Positions 17,177-25,268 of a DNA stretch of 39,530 bases are shown piece after piece. Numbering within the stretch: the first letter of the stretch is position 1; each line of letters begins with the position of its first letter. A program made the translations under genes and the position numbers. Location: the NCBI GenBank assembly GCA_002715265.1, contig PAYS01000007.1, positions 21,878 through 61,407 of the forward strand. Direction: 5' to 3'. The stretch is from Candidatus Pelagibacterales bacterium (GTDB lineage: Bacteria > Pseudomonadota > Alphaproteobacteria > TMED109). The notes under the pieces are model-generated. The model saw nothing but the letters and a program-made list of their open reading frames with translations, did no database searches and was not told where the DNA came from.

Positions 17177-17950
17177 ATGTTTGATTTAAACTTAAAAGAT
17201 AAGATTATTCTTATAACAGGTGGAAGTGACGGATTAGGTTTTGCTTCCGCAAACTTATTATCAAAACAAGGGGCAAAAGTAGTTATATGTGGTAGAAGAG
17301 GAGATTATCTAAAAGAAAAGGCTCAGCTAATAAAGGAAGAAACAAAAAATGAAGTTTTAGATATAGAATGTGATGTAACTAAGCCAGATCAATGTAAAAT
17401 TTTGGTAGAAAAGACTATTCAAAAATTTAAAAAGATTGATGTTTTAGTAAATAATGCAGGTTCATCGGCAGCCTATAGTTTTGAAAGTGTTACAGATCAG
17501 AATTGGGAAGAAGATATTAATTTAAAATTACTTGCTGCAATAAGAATGTGTCGTCTAGTATTACCGAATATGAAATCTAGAAATTCTGGTTCCATAATTA
17601 ATGCTACAATTGGTGGTGGAAAAACACCCAGTTCGTCACAACTTCCCACATCAGTAACTAGGGCTGCAGGAATTAATTTAACAAAATCTTTATCTAATGA
17701 ATATGCACCATGCAATATTAGGGTTAATGCTATTTGTATTGGGTTAATTAAAAGTGCTCAATGGGAAAGAAGAGCTCATAATTCTGATGTTGAGACTTTA
17801 TATGCAGAATTATCAAAAAAAGTTCCTATGGGAAAAGTAGGTGAAGAAATTGATTATGCAAATTTAGTTGCTTTCTTATCTTCAGATAGAAGTGCATATA
17901 TTACAGGAACAGCTATTAATCTTGATGGAGGTATGTGTCCAGCAGTTTGA
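17177..17950 (+). CDS. Short-chain dehydrogenase/reductase with altered catalytic residues
   Basis: This is a classical SDR of 257 residues. The cofactor motif is TGGSDGLG (14-21), followed by CDVTKP (65-70) and NNAG (92-95). The C-terminal substrate loop ends with the usual GTAINLDGGMCP. In the active site the expected YxxxK is missing: aligned with YSASKAA the sequence reads TSVTRAA (158-164), so Tyr is T158 and Lys is R162. The DNA across it is clean, with no frameshift. This could be a substrate-binding paralogue or a reductase using other residues. It is the third gene of the hydratase/CoA-transferase operon and is convergent with the VOC gene 9 bp away. Confidence 0.87.
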   Translation: MFDLNLKDKIILITGGSDGLGFASANLLSKQGAKVVICGRRGDYLKEKAQLIKEETKNEVLDIECDVTKPDQCKILVEKTIQKFKKIDVLVNNAGSSAAYSFESVTDQNWEEDINLKLLAAIRMCRLVLPNMKSRNSGSIINATIGGGKTPSSSQLPTSVTRAAGINLTKSLSNEYAPCNIRVNAICIGLIKSAQWERRAHNSDVETLYAELSKKVPMGKVGEEIDYANLVAFLSSDRSAYITGTAINLDGGMCPAV

Positions 17951-17959
17951 TTTTATTAT

Positions 17960-18412
17960 TTATAAATAATCATTATTAGCGTTAAATTTATTATTTTCAT
18001 CAAGCACTCCTTGACCAGGAACAAAATTTACTTCTAAGCGAATACCATCTGGATCTTCAAATAGAATGTAGTAATACCCTGGAGCCCATGCTCCATCTAA
18101 TGGTCCACGAACTATACGAGCCTTCATTAATAATAATTTTTTAGCTAATTTATTAATATCTTCTTTAGATCTTGCACGGAAGCATAGATGATGCAATCCT
18201 ACATTATTTTGACTAAAATTAGATGATTTTTCTTCTTTTTTGATTTGTTGGATTAGAATTCCTGTTCTTGATCCTACATGGTAACATGATTCATTGCCTT
18301 CATGGACTAATTTTAAACCTAAAAATGGAAGCAATTCTTTATAAAAGGGCTTAGATTTTTTTAAGTTTTTTACAGATAAGGCTATATGGGCTATTCCATT
18401 AATATCTAACAT
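17960..18412 (-). CDS. VOC (glyoxalase/dioxygenase) family protein
   Basis: One vicinal-oxygen-chelate unit of 150 residues. The metal ligands expected for the fold can be seen: H9 in GIAHIALSV, H74 or H75 in GLHHLCF, and E127 in IRLEVNFV. EDPDGIRLEV is the family signature. The ligand set fits glyoxalase-I-like isomerases, epimerases or small dioxygenases, and the reaction is not decidable. It has an AAGGAATTT ribosome site and is divergent from the enolase-superfamily gene, which has the same AAGGAATTT sequence, so the two may share a control region. Confidence 0.82.
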   Translation of the reverse strand: MLDINGIAHIALSVKNLKKSKPFYKELLPFLGLKLVHEGNESCYHVGSRTGILIQQIKKEEKSSNFSQNNVGLHHLCFRARSKEDINKLAKKLLLMKARIVRGPLDGAWAPGYYYILFEDPDGIRLEVNFVPGQGVLDENNKFNANNDYL

Positions 18413-18474
18413 TATTTAAAATTCCTTGTAATAATATAATTTCAACAATACCATATGATTTAAGGAATTTAAAA

Positions 18475-19665
18475 ATGAAAGTTACAGGCATTGATACAAT
18501 TAGGATTGAAGAGTTTCCTAATTTATTATTTGTGGAGATAAAAACAGATGAAGGAATAGTAGGTCTAGGAGAAACTTTTTATGGGCCTCTTTCATCTGAA
18601 GCTCATATACATGAAATTATTGCACCTTATTTAATTGGAAAAAATCCTTTAAATATAGAAAAACATCAGAAAAATTTAATTGGTTATACAGGATTTGTTG
18701 GAAGTTCTGCTGAACGAAGAGGAGCTTCTGCAATTGATATAGCCTTATGGGATTTATGGGGTAAGGCAACTTCTCAGCCACTTTATAGTTTATTAGGAGG
18801 CAAAGTTAGGGACAAAATAAGAGTTTACAATACATGTGCTGGTCCAAATTATATTAGAAAATTACCCATTCAAGGAACTAATAATTTTGGTATTACTGAT
18901 GAACAAGGTAAATATGAAGACCTAAAAGCATTTTTGGAAAGTCCTGCTGAGTTAGCACATTCTTTATTAGACATGGATATAACTGCTATGAAAATTTGGC
19001 CTTTTGATTTTGCGGCAGAAGAGTCTAAAGGCCAATATATATCCTCGTCAGAAATGAAGAAGGCATTATTGCCGTTTGAAAAAATACGAGAAGCTGTAGG
19101 AGATAAAGTTGATATTATGGCTGAATTACATTCTTTATGGAATAAACCGCAGGCAATTAAGATATGTAATGAATTAGAACAATTTAATTTAATGTGGATT
19201 GAAGACCCCGTATTTATGGATCATCTGTCATCGTTAAGTGATTTATGTAAAGCGACTTCTGCACCAATTGCTGTGGGAGAAACCAGAGGGGGAAGGGCAG
19301 ACTACAGATCACTTTTAGAACTAAATGGATTAGCTCAAGTTATAATGGATATTTCATGGGGAGGTGGAATATCTGAGGCAAATAAAGTTTCTTCAATGGC
19401 AGAAATATGGCATATTCCTGTAGCTTTCCATGACTGTACCGGACCAGTAACTTTAACTGCTAGTACACATTTAGCTCTTTCTAATTCAAATTGTCATATT
19501 CAAGAAATTGTTCGAGCATTTTATTTCGGATGGTATGAAAACTTAGTAACAGACTTACCAATTATAAATAAAGGTTATATTGATGTTCCTGAAGGAGATG
19601 GATTAGGGTTATCTTTACAGCAAGATATTTATAAGAGGTCTGATGTGCATATAAAATCTAGTTAA
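18475..19665 (+). CDS. Enolase-superfamily acid-sugar dehydratase / mandelate racemase-like
   Basis: This is a 396-residue enolase-superfamily enzyme. The N-terminal capping domain is followed by a barrel with metal ligands E217 (MAELH), E243 (WIEDP) and E269 (VGETRGG). K173 in AMKIW lies at the position of the mandelate racemase catalytic lysine. H219, two residues after the first ligand, and H319 in AFHDCTGP are the other candidate acid/base residues. These suit dehydration of a sugar acid to a 2-keto-3-deoxy acid; the actual sugar acid is unknown. It is a monocistronic-looking gene, divergent from the VOC gene and convergent with the PhyH gene (2 bp apart). Position in a cluster with FAH and 2-oxo-alkenoate hydratases supports an acid-sugar or keto-acid pathway. 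Confidence 0.88.
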   Translation: MKVTGIDTIRIEEFPNLLFVEIKTDEGIVGLGETFYGPLSSEAHIHEIIAPYLIGKNPLNIEKHQKNLIGYTGFVGSSAERRGASAIDIALWDLWGKATSQPLYSLLGGKVRDKIRVYNTCAGPNYIRKLPIQGTNNFGITDEQGKYEDLKAFLESPAELAHSLLDMDITAMKIWPFDFAAEESKGQYISSSEMKKALLPFEKIREAVGDKVDIMAELHSLWNKPQAIKICNELEQFNLMWIEDPVFMDHLSSLSDLCKATSAPIAVGETRGGRADYRSLLELNGLAQVIMDISWGGGISEANKVSSMAEIWHIPVAFHDCTGPVTLTASTHLALSNSNCHIQEIVRAFYFGWYENLVTDLPIINKGYIDVPEGDGLGLSLQQDIYKRSDVHIKSS

Positions 19666-19667
19666 AT

Positions 19668-20477
19668 CTACTTCATTAAAATTTTAGTGTGAAGTTCTGA
19701 AGCAATTTTGTGATTTCTTACAGCATCCGTATCATTATCTTTCTTTGGAGGTGTTTCATGAATAAAATTACAATATTTATCCTTACCTCTTAATAATAAT
19801 GCAGAGTCTTTATCACTATTTTTTTGTTTAACAGCAGTACTGGTATATCTAATAGCTAAACCTATTCGTCTATCATTTGTTTGATTTATCTTAGAGGAGT
19901 GGGCTAGCTTTACATGATGTAAAGAAATTTCTCCAGATTTTAAAGGCATAGCAGTGGCTTCTTGTAAATTGGTAATATCTTTAATTTCTTGTCCTCGAGA
20001 TAATAAGTTATTTTTTTTGAAGGTTTCTTTATGAATTTGATTTTCCCATTTATGACTTTTAGGAATTACTTCCATAGGGCCAGTTTCTATTGAAGCATCT
20101 GAGAGAGCAATCCAAGCAGTTATTACGTCATCTGGTTCTAATCCCCAATATTCAGAGTCTTGATGCCAAGATACGTAGGTTTTGTCATTAGGCTCCTTAA
20201 TAAAAAAATTTGAGCTCCAGCACAAAATATTTTTACCTAAAAGGTCTTCAATGCAATCAAGAATACTTTTATTTTTTACTATTTCATACACCCAATGAAA
20301 TAATAAATGAGATTTATGTCTATCTATACCGTTAATAGTATGACCTTTATTTTTTTCATATATTTCTAGTTTAGATCTATAAATATTAGCTTTTTCTGCT
20401 GTCATAATTTTTATAGGAGATAAATAACCATTTTCATTAAAGAAATTAACTTCATTTTTAGTTAAAAACTTATTCAT
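19668..20477 (-). CDS. Phytanoyl-CoA dioxygenase (PhyH) family Fe(II)/2-oxoglutarate oxygenase
   Basis: The non-haem iron triad is readable: H105 and D107 (SWHQDSEYW) and H193 (LAHSSKINQT), followed by R204 as the likely 2-oxoglutarate carboxylate ligand. ETGPMEVIPKSH (131-142) is a strongly conserved PhyH stretch. The enzyme would hydroxylate a small organic molecule with O2, releasing CO2 and succinate. It starts on the last base of the PanB-like gene stop (TAATG), which means coupled translation and a shared role. The 3' end is 2 bp from the enolase-superfamily gene. Confidence 0.9.
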   Translation of the reverse strand: MNKFLTKNEVNFFNENGYLSPIKIMTAEKANIYRSKLEIYEKNKGHTINGIDRHKSHLLFHWVYEIVKNKSILDCIEDLLGKNILCWSSNFFIKEPNDKTYVSWHQDSEYWGLEPDDVITAWIALSDASIETGPMEVIPKSHKWENQIHKETFKKNNLLSRGQEIKDITNLQEATAMPLKSGEISLHHVKLAHSSKINQTNDRRIGLAIRYTSTAVKQKNSDKDSALLLRGKDKYCNFIHETPPKKDNDTDAVRNHKIASELHTKILMK

Positions 20478-21376
20478 TATTTGTTTTCAATTTTTTTTAA
20501 AAAGTCATTTATTAAACCATCAGGAGCAGAAACTATATGATGTTTTTCAGGAAATTTTCCTTCTTTAACATCATTGATAAAATCTTTAAATCCGCCAACC
20601 CTCTCTTTTTGCATTTCTTGTTTTAGTTTATAAAAATTTCTATATTGTTTTGAATGTCTTGGATATGGAGGTCCATTATTGCCTAAAATATCATCTGCAA
20701 ATAAAAATTGAATATCTCCGCCACTTCCGGCACCAATTGATGATGTTAATAAAGTAGTTCTTTTGCTTATTTCAATAAGTAATTCTTCAGGGATTACTTC
20801 AACCTCGACAGCATAAGCACCTGCAGCTTCAAAAATTTTAATTTGCTCAAATATCCATAAAGCTTCTGAAATATTTTTACCTACAGCTTTTAGGCCGCCT
20901 GTCCAAGTACTTCTTCTAGGAACTAAACCAGCATGAGCTTGGACAGGGACACCAGCTTCTGTAGCTGCTGAAATTAGTTTAGGACTCCATTGAGTCATGA
21001 CAGCATCAGCGCCTATTTCCATTGCTTTGTAGGCTAATCTTACGGCTTCTGTTTCATCTGCTGCAGCTATTAATGGTACAGAAAAAGCCATGAAAGTATT
21101 AGGCGCTGCGTTTCTAATATTTATAGCTAAGTCTGGATTATTTGGATCAAACCTTACTTTCATTGTATCTATTCCTGCTTCTTCTGCAGCAGCAGCCTCT
21201 TCTATTGAAAAAGGTACAGTTTCTATCATAACGTTTTTACCTTTTTGATCTTTCAAGTCTTTAACAGTATAATTTCTTGTACCGTAGGCGCCGCCTACAG
21301 TCATAATTCTTTTTAAACCTTTTTTATTTGCCTCCCTTGAAGGAATATTACCATCACCAGTAGCGTGACTTGCCAT
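20477..21376 (-). CDS. PanB-like (ketopantoate hydroxymethyltransferase fold) protein lacking metal ligands
   Basis: The C-terminal two thirds align by eye with E. coli PanB: VQAHAGLVPRRSTWTGGLKA (145-164) against the PanB GHLGLTP region, EVIPEEL (193-199) with E193 at the place of catalytic Glu181, and IGAGSGGDIQF (214-224). The Mg ligands seem changed: around E. coli Asp84 the sequence has AFSVP (97-101), and Glu114 corresponds to Q129 (MTQW). The region of Asp45 keeps an aspartate (RFDPN) out of register. PanB proper makes ketopantoate for CoA synthesis; here there is no panC, and the partner is a PhyH oxygenase. A lyase or aldolase on another keto acid is possible. It follows the small lipoprotein gene by 25 bp. 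Confidence 0.72.
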   Translation of the reverse strand: MASHATGDGNIPSREANKKGLKRIMTVGGAYGTRNYTVKDLKDQKGKNVMIETVPFSIEEAAAAEEAGIDTMKVRFDPNNPDLAINIRNAAPNTFMAFSVPLIAAADETEAVRLAYKAMEIGADAVMTQWSPKLISAATEAGVPVQAHAGLVPRRSTWTGGLKAVGKNISEALWIFEQIKIFEAAGAYAVEVEVIPEELLIEISKRTTLLTSSIGAGSGGDIQFLFADDILGNNGPPYPRHSKQYRNFYKLKQEMQKERVGGFKDFINDVKEGKFPEKHHIVSAPDGLINDFLKKIENK

Positions 21377-21401
21377 TTTATATCTCCAAAAATATTACAC
21401 C

Positions 21402-21554
21402 TTATTCTGAAATAACTTTATCTACCTCGTCAACAGCTGCATTTGCTTTTTCTTTTGTCCATTCATATGCATCACTAGCATTTTGCTTAACCGAGTCATA
21501 AACTGAACATGATGATATAAATAAAAGACTTATTAGAAGTACGAATATTTTCAT
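21402..21554 (-). CDS. Small putative lipoprotein (50 aa)
   Basis: I found this short gene by translating the strand by hand. The protein begins MKIFVLLISLLFISSCSVYD, a lysine followed by a hydrophobic run and a lipobox ISSC with the lipidated cysteine at C16. The remaining 34 residues are charged and helix-forming (VKQNASDAYEWTKEKANAAV), ending VISE. AAGGA lies 6 bases before the ATG. Its size and layout resemble entericidin-like or Lpp-like small envelope lipoproteins, but I do not recognise the family. It lies 25 bp upstream of the PanB-like gene on the same strand, and may be on the same transcript or a separate one. Confidence 0.75.
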   Translation of the reverse strand: MKIFVLLISLLFISSCSVYDSVKQNASDAYEWTKEKANAAVDEVDKVISE

Positions 21555-21638
21555 TTATTTTCCTTTTAATATTTAATTCAAATATGTAATAATTTTATAT
21601 TATATTTTAATTTTTTAAAAATGTTATTTTTGATCATT

Positions 21639-22457
21639 ATGAAAACTATTAGAAAAATTTTAGTAAATGGAAAAATAGAAACATTATATGGTAAGAACTT
21701 TTCTTACTCAGATAATGAAGGAAAAAAAATAAATGATACTTCAATTAAGTTTCTTTTTCCTGTTAAGCCTCGTCTTATTGTGTGTGTGCATCTTAATTAT
21801 AAATCTAGATTAGATGAATTAAAAAGAATTCAACCTGAAGCACCAACTTATTTTTGGAAGCCGGCTTCATGTTTAAATTTTCATAAAGAAAATGTTGTTA
21901 GACCTTTAGGATGTAAATATTTAAACTACGAGGGAGAAATTGCTCTAGTGGTTGGAAGAAAAGCTAAAAATATTAAATATGAAGAAGCAAATAAATATAT
22001 TATGGGTTATTCTATTGCTAATGATTTTGGCCTTCACGATTTTAGAGATACTGATGAAAATAGCATGGTAAGAGTAAAAGGTACTGATACACTAGGTGCT
22101 GTCGGTCCTGATATTGCATTAAATTGGGATTATAGAAATAAAAATATAACTACGTATGTTAACGATAAAATAGTTCAAAAATCGAATACTAGTGATATGT
22201 TATGGTCTCCAGAATATTTGCTCGCAGATTTGTCTAAATCTATTACCTTTAATAAGGGGGATTTAATTTTGACAGGAACTCCTGCAAATTCAAGACCAGT
22301 AGAACCAGGTTCAGTAGTAAAAGTCGTAGTTGAAAATTTGGGAGTATTAGAGAATAAAGTGGTTGAAGGAAAATCATCTTTATCTAGAGGAGTTGGAGCT
22401 ATGCCTAAAGATTCTGATCATATTCGTTCTATTTCTCTTGGTTCAGACAATAAGTAA
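21639..22457 (+). CDS. Fumarylacetoacetate hydrolase (FAH) family protein
   Basis: The FAH fold is marked by NYEGEIALVVG (metal ligands at the two glutamates, residues 98 and 100 from this start), IANDFGLHDFRD (with the third ligand D129), KGTDTLGAVGPDI and GDLILTGTPANS. Members cleave C-C bonds of diketo acids (fumarylacetoacetate, acylpyruvates, 2,4-diketo-3-deoxy sugar acids) or isomerise and decarboxylate such compounds. An ATG at 21621 would add MLFLII, giving 278 residues; the start at 21639 (MKTIRK) looks more natural, but neither has a strong Shine-Dalgarno. It is followed 21 bp later by the 2-oxo-alkenoate hydratase, a pairing common in meta-cleavage and keto-acid pathways. Confidence 0.88.
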   Translation: MKTIRKILVNGKIETLYGKNFSYSDNEGKKINDTSIKFLFPVKPRLIVCVHLNYKSRLDELKRIQPEAPTYFWKPASCLNFHKENVVRPLGCKYLNYEGEIALVVGRKAKNIKYEEANKYIMGYSIANDFGLHDFRDTDENSMVRVKGTDTLGAVGPDIALNWDYRNKNITTYVNDKIVQKSNTSDMLWSPEYLLADLSKSITFNKGDLILTGTPANSRPVEPGSVVKVVVENLGVLENKVVEGKSSLSRGVGAMPKDSDHIRSISLGSDNK

Positions 22458-22478
22458 AAATTTTAAAAGGAGATCAAA

Positions 22479-23252
22479 TTGTCAGAAGATAATTTAAGTA
22501 AATACCTAGCAGCATGGGATAAAAGATTCATTCATAAAAATATAAATAGTTTAAAAGTTCCACAAGATAAAATTGAAGCATATAAAATCCAGGAAGATTA
22601 TGAAAAATATAGTGATAGTGATTTATTTGGTTGGAAAATAGCTGCATCAAGTATAGAAGGACAGAAAGATATAGGTGTGGATGGTCCTATTGCTGGAAGG
22701 TTGATTAAAGAAAGATATAAAGAGACAGGAAATTCAGTGCCTTTAGATAAGAATCAAATGAAAACAGTAGAAGCAGAGTTTGCTTTTAAACTATTAAATG
22801 ATATTTTTCCACGCTCGGATAAATATTCTACGGATGAGGTTTTAGAGAGTATACATAGTGTGGGGCCAGCTATTGAAATTCCTGACTCTAGATTTTCAAA
22901 TTTTAAAAATATTGGTGCTAATTTGCTAATAGCGGATAATGCATGTGCAGGAGATTTTGTTCTTAGTGATGTATTTATTACCGACTTTAAAAGTATAGAT
23001 TTAAAATCCTTTAAAGTTAGTTGTTATAAGAATAATGAGCTAGCAGAGAGAGGAATAGGTAGCAATGTATTAGGAGATCCTATTATAGCATTAACTTGGA
23101 TTATAAATGAGCTTAGTTCATTAAGTATTACTCCAAAAAAAAATCAAATAATTATGACAGGAACATGCATAAAACCTTTACCTGTACAGGCTGGAGATAA
23201 TATAGTCATGGATTTTTATGATCTAGGATCGGTAGAATGTATGTTAGTGTAA
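22479..23252 (+). CDS. 2-oxopent-4-enoate hydratase-like (MhpD / DmpH family) protein
   Basis: This 257-residue protein shares the FAH-like fold. GWKIAAS (51-57) and TVEAEFAFKL (96-105), with E98 and E100 as metal-binding glutamates, are the signature of 2-keto-4-pentenoate hydratases and 4-oxalocrotonate decarboxylases; IADNACAGDFVL is a further family block. It adds water to a 2-oxo-alkenoate or decarboxylates it. The start is TTG at 22479: AGGAG at 22468-22472 lies 6 bases upstream and no ATG fits. It probably acts directly before or after the FAH-family enzyme encoded upstream. It is convergent with an epimerase gene, with a 1 bp gap. Confidence 0.85.
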   Translation: MSEDNLSKYLAAWDKRFIHKNINSLKVPQDKIEAYKIQEDYEKYSDSDLFGWKIAASSIEGQKDIGVDGPIAGRLIKERYKETGNSVPLDKNQMKTVEAEFAFKLLNDIFPRSDKYSTDEVLESIHSVGPAIEIPDSRFSNFKNIGANLLIADNACAGDFVLSDVFITDFKSIDLKSFKVSCYKNNELAERGIGSNVLGDPIIALTWIINELSSLSITPKKNQIIMTGTCIKPLPVQAGDNIVMDFYDLGSVECMLV

Positions 23253-23253
23253 A

Positions 23254-24183
23254 TTAAAGTGATTCATACCAATCAGATACTGTTCTATTCAAATTATATT
23301 TTTGTGTAAATTTTATATCATTTTTTATTAGATTACTATTCATAATTGGGTAAGTTACTCCAATTCCTAAATTTTTAATTGTAATGATTTTTTTATTAAT
23401 TTTTTTATTAAACGCATCAGCTAACTTTTTGGCATTAGTTCTAAATGATGGACAATTATATATGTAATTAGTTTTTTTATTGGAATTAATTATTTTTAAT
23501 AATATAGAAACAGCATCTTTAATATATATTAAGTCTAAAGCACTAGAAACCATAGGTATTTTAGATTTTTTAGATATTTTTGCAAAATTAGCCATATCAG
23601 ATATTCCTGATGCTACACCTCTATAAGATAGTTCAGGCCCAATAATAATTGGAAAACGTATTCCTGTTATATTCATTTCAAAATTTTTAATATAATAGGC
23701 TGTTATATTTTCTGCTAAAACTTTTGTTAATCCATAATTAGTTGAGGGGTGTAATCTAGATTTTTCTGTTACTTTACCTTTATAATCATTCTCTTCTCCA
23801 AAAACTACGGTAGAACTTGACCATATTATTTTTACTTTTTTATTATACTTAAATTCTTCTAAAATATTTCTAAAGTTATTTACATTTATTTGCATGGCTT
23901 CTTTAAAATTTTCATCAGCAGCCTTAAGTAGTCCTTTCCCACTTCCACCCCAAGCTGCAAGGTATATAACATAATCCCATCTAACTGTATTCAAGGCCTT
24001 TTGTAGTTTTAAATTATTAGAGGTACTAAACTTAAAATAAAATTGAATATTATATTGTTTCAGTTTTTTTATGCTTAACTTTGGGTCTAATACAGAAATG
24101 TCATAATTTTCTTTAGATAGAGATTTAATTAACCATCTGCCTAAAAATCCATAGCCACCTATTAATAATATTTTTTTTTTCAT
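23254..24183 (-). CDS. NAD-dependent epimerase/dehydratase (extended SDR)
   Basis: The N-terminal NAD motif is GGYGFLG (9-15). The catalytic set is present: SSS (122-124), Y150 and K154 in YGLTKVLAE. Length is 309 residues, as in GalE/RfbB-type sugar-nucleotide enzymes and related reductases. Substrate is unknown. No glycan operon surrounds it, though a UbiA-type phosphoribosyltransferase gene lies 5 kb away. AGGA precedes the ATG. It is convergent with the hydratase gene and divergent from the fatty acid hydroxylase gene. Confidence 0.85.
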   Translation of the reverse strand: MKKKILLIGGYGFLGRWLIKSLSKENYDISVLDPKLSIKKLKQYNIQFYFKFSTSNNLKLQKALNTVRWDYVIYLAAWGGSGKGLLKAADENFKEAMQINVNNFRNILEEFKYNKKVKIIWSSSTVVFGEENDYKGKVTEKSRLHPSTNYGLTKVLAENITAYYIKNFEMNITGIRFPIIIGPELSYRGVASGISDMANFAKISKKSKIPMVSSALDLIYIKDAVSILLKIINSNKKTNYIYNCPSFRTNAKKLADAFNKKINKKIITIKNLGIGVTYPIMNSNLIKNDIKFTQKYNLNRTVSDWYESL

Positions 24184-24288
24184 TTTTTTCCTAATTTTTA
24201 GCTATAAGTCTCTAATAATTGAATTAATTATTCATTAGATATATTATCATAATTATGTTTTTATTAGTAAGTAAATATGAGGAAAAAA

Positions 24289-25017
24289 ATGGAACTTCAA
24301 AACTTAAATTCTGATGACGAAAAGTTAATTAAGTTTCGCTCTAATTATAGAGAAAAAATTGATGGCTGGTATAATGGCTTTTTGCATGTGTTCATTATTT
24401 ATTCAATAGGATTTTTATTGTTATGTTTTTATATAATGAATATAAGCGATTTAAAAAATATAGAATTGTTAATCGTATTTTTTACTTTTTTAGTTTGTAA
24501 TATATTTGAATGGGCTCTTCATAAATATGTAATGCATAGACCTCAAAATTTTCCAGGAGCTAGAGCCATTTATTCTCGGCATGTGCAACAACATCATCAA
24601 TTTTTTAGTAAAGAGGAAATGAGATTTGCTGGGCCACATGACTGGAGAGTAACATTTTTTCCGCCTTATGCTCTTATAATATTTACTTTCATGTCAATTC
24701 CAGGTGTAATTTTATTAACATGGTTAATTAATGCAAATGTAGGATGGTTATTTATAATTACTACGACTTCTATGTATTTAATTTATGAAACTATGCATTT
24801 TTGTTGTCATGTAGGAGATAATTTTATTTTAAGAAATTTGCCTTTTGTTAATACTTTACGTAGACATCATGCAGCTCATCATGATCAAGGAATTATGACA
24901 AAAGTAAATATGAATTTAACTTTTCCTATTGCCGACTGGTTATTCAAGAGTTCAGATTTAAATAGGGGTTTAATAGGACACCTATTTAATGGTTATAACG
25001 AAAAATATAAAAAGTAA
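24289..25017 (+). CDS. Fatty acid hydroxylase / sterol desaturase family membrane di-iron enzyme
   Basis: This is an integral membrane enzyme with four predicted hydrophobic spans and the eight-histidine di-iron set: HKYVMH (78-83), HVQQHH (98-103), H170 with H174, and HHAAHH (193-198), counted from the ATG at 24289. The family inserts hydroxyl groups or double bonds in lipids, carotenoids or sterols; the substrate is undetermined. The ATG at 24277 is in frame, but GAGG at 24279-24282 is 6 bases before 24289, which is preferred. It heads a likely operon with the 80-residue membrane protein (7 bp gap) and an enoyl-CoA hydratase-like gene. Confidence 0.88.
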   Translation: MELQNLNSDDEKLIKFRSNYREKIDGWYNGFLHVFIIYSIGFLLLCFYIMNISDLKNIELLIVFFTFLVCNIFEWALHKYVMHRPQNFPGARAIYSRHVQQHHQFFSKEEMRFAGPHDWRVTFFPPYALIIFTFMSIPGVILLTWLINANVGWLFIITTTSMYLIYETMHFCCHVGDNFILRNLPFVNTLRRHHAAHHDQGIMTKVNMNLTFPIADWLFKSSDLNRGLIGHLFNGYNEKYKK

Positions 25018-25023
25018 TTATGT

Positions 25024-25266
25024 ATGCCAATAAAATATAAAATAATTTTGTCTTGTTTAGTAATGTTAGTAGGCTTTAGTGTCATAATTTATTACAACCC
25101 TGATATAAGCAGGGTTGCTATTCTCTATGATTATTATTTATTACCCTTAAGTTTGATGTTTAAAAAATATGGTAATGTAGGAATCATAATTCTAGTTCAA
25201 ATATTAATGATAATTGGCTTATGGGTATTTCCTGAAGCAAAAGGAAAAGTTTCTGTAAAGAGTTAA
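25024..25266 (+). CDS. Small hydrophobic membrane protein of unknown function
   Basis: This 80-residue protein has two hydrophobic spans: about residues 6-23 (IILSCLVMLVGFSVIIYY) and about 53-69 (VGIIILVQILMIIGLWVF), joined by a polar loop with a positively charged patch (MFKKYG), and a lysine-rich tail. I do not recognise it. It lies between the fatty-acid hydroxylase and a crotonase with gaps of 6 and 2 bp, so it is translated with them. It could be an accessory subunit of the hydroxylase. The coding case rests on tight spacing and an intact frame. Confidence 0.65.
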   Translation: MPIKYKIILSCLVMLVGFSVIIYYNPDISRVAILYDYYLLPLSLMFKKYGNVGIIILVQILMIIGLWVFPEAKGKVSVKS

Positions 25267-25268
25267 AA

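Noticed and set aside
18419-18470. Inverted repeat AAATTCCTT / AAGGAATTT between the VOC and enolase-family genes
   Set aside because: Both arms are the ribosome binding sites of the two divergent genes, so the symmetry can be explained without a regulator; 9 bp with a 34-base spacer is weak evidence for an operator.
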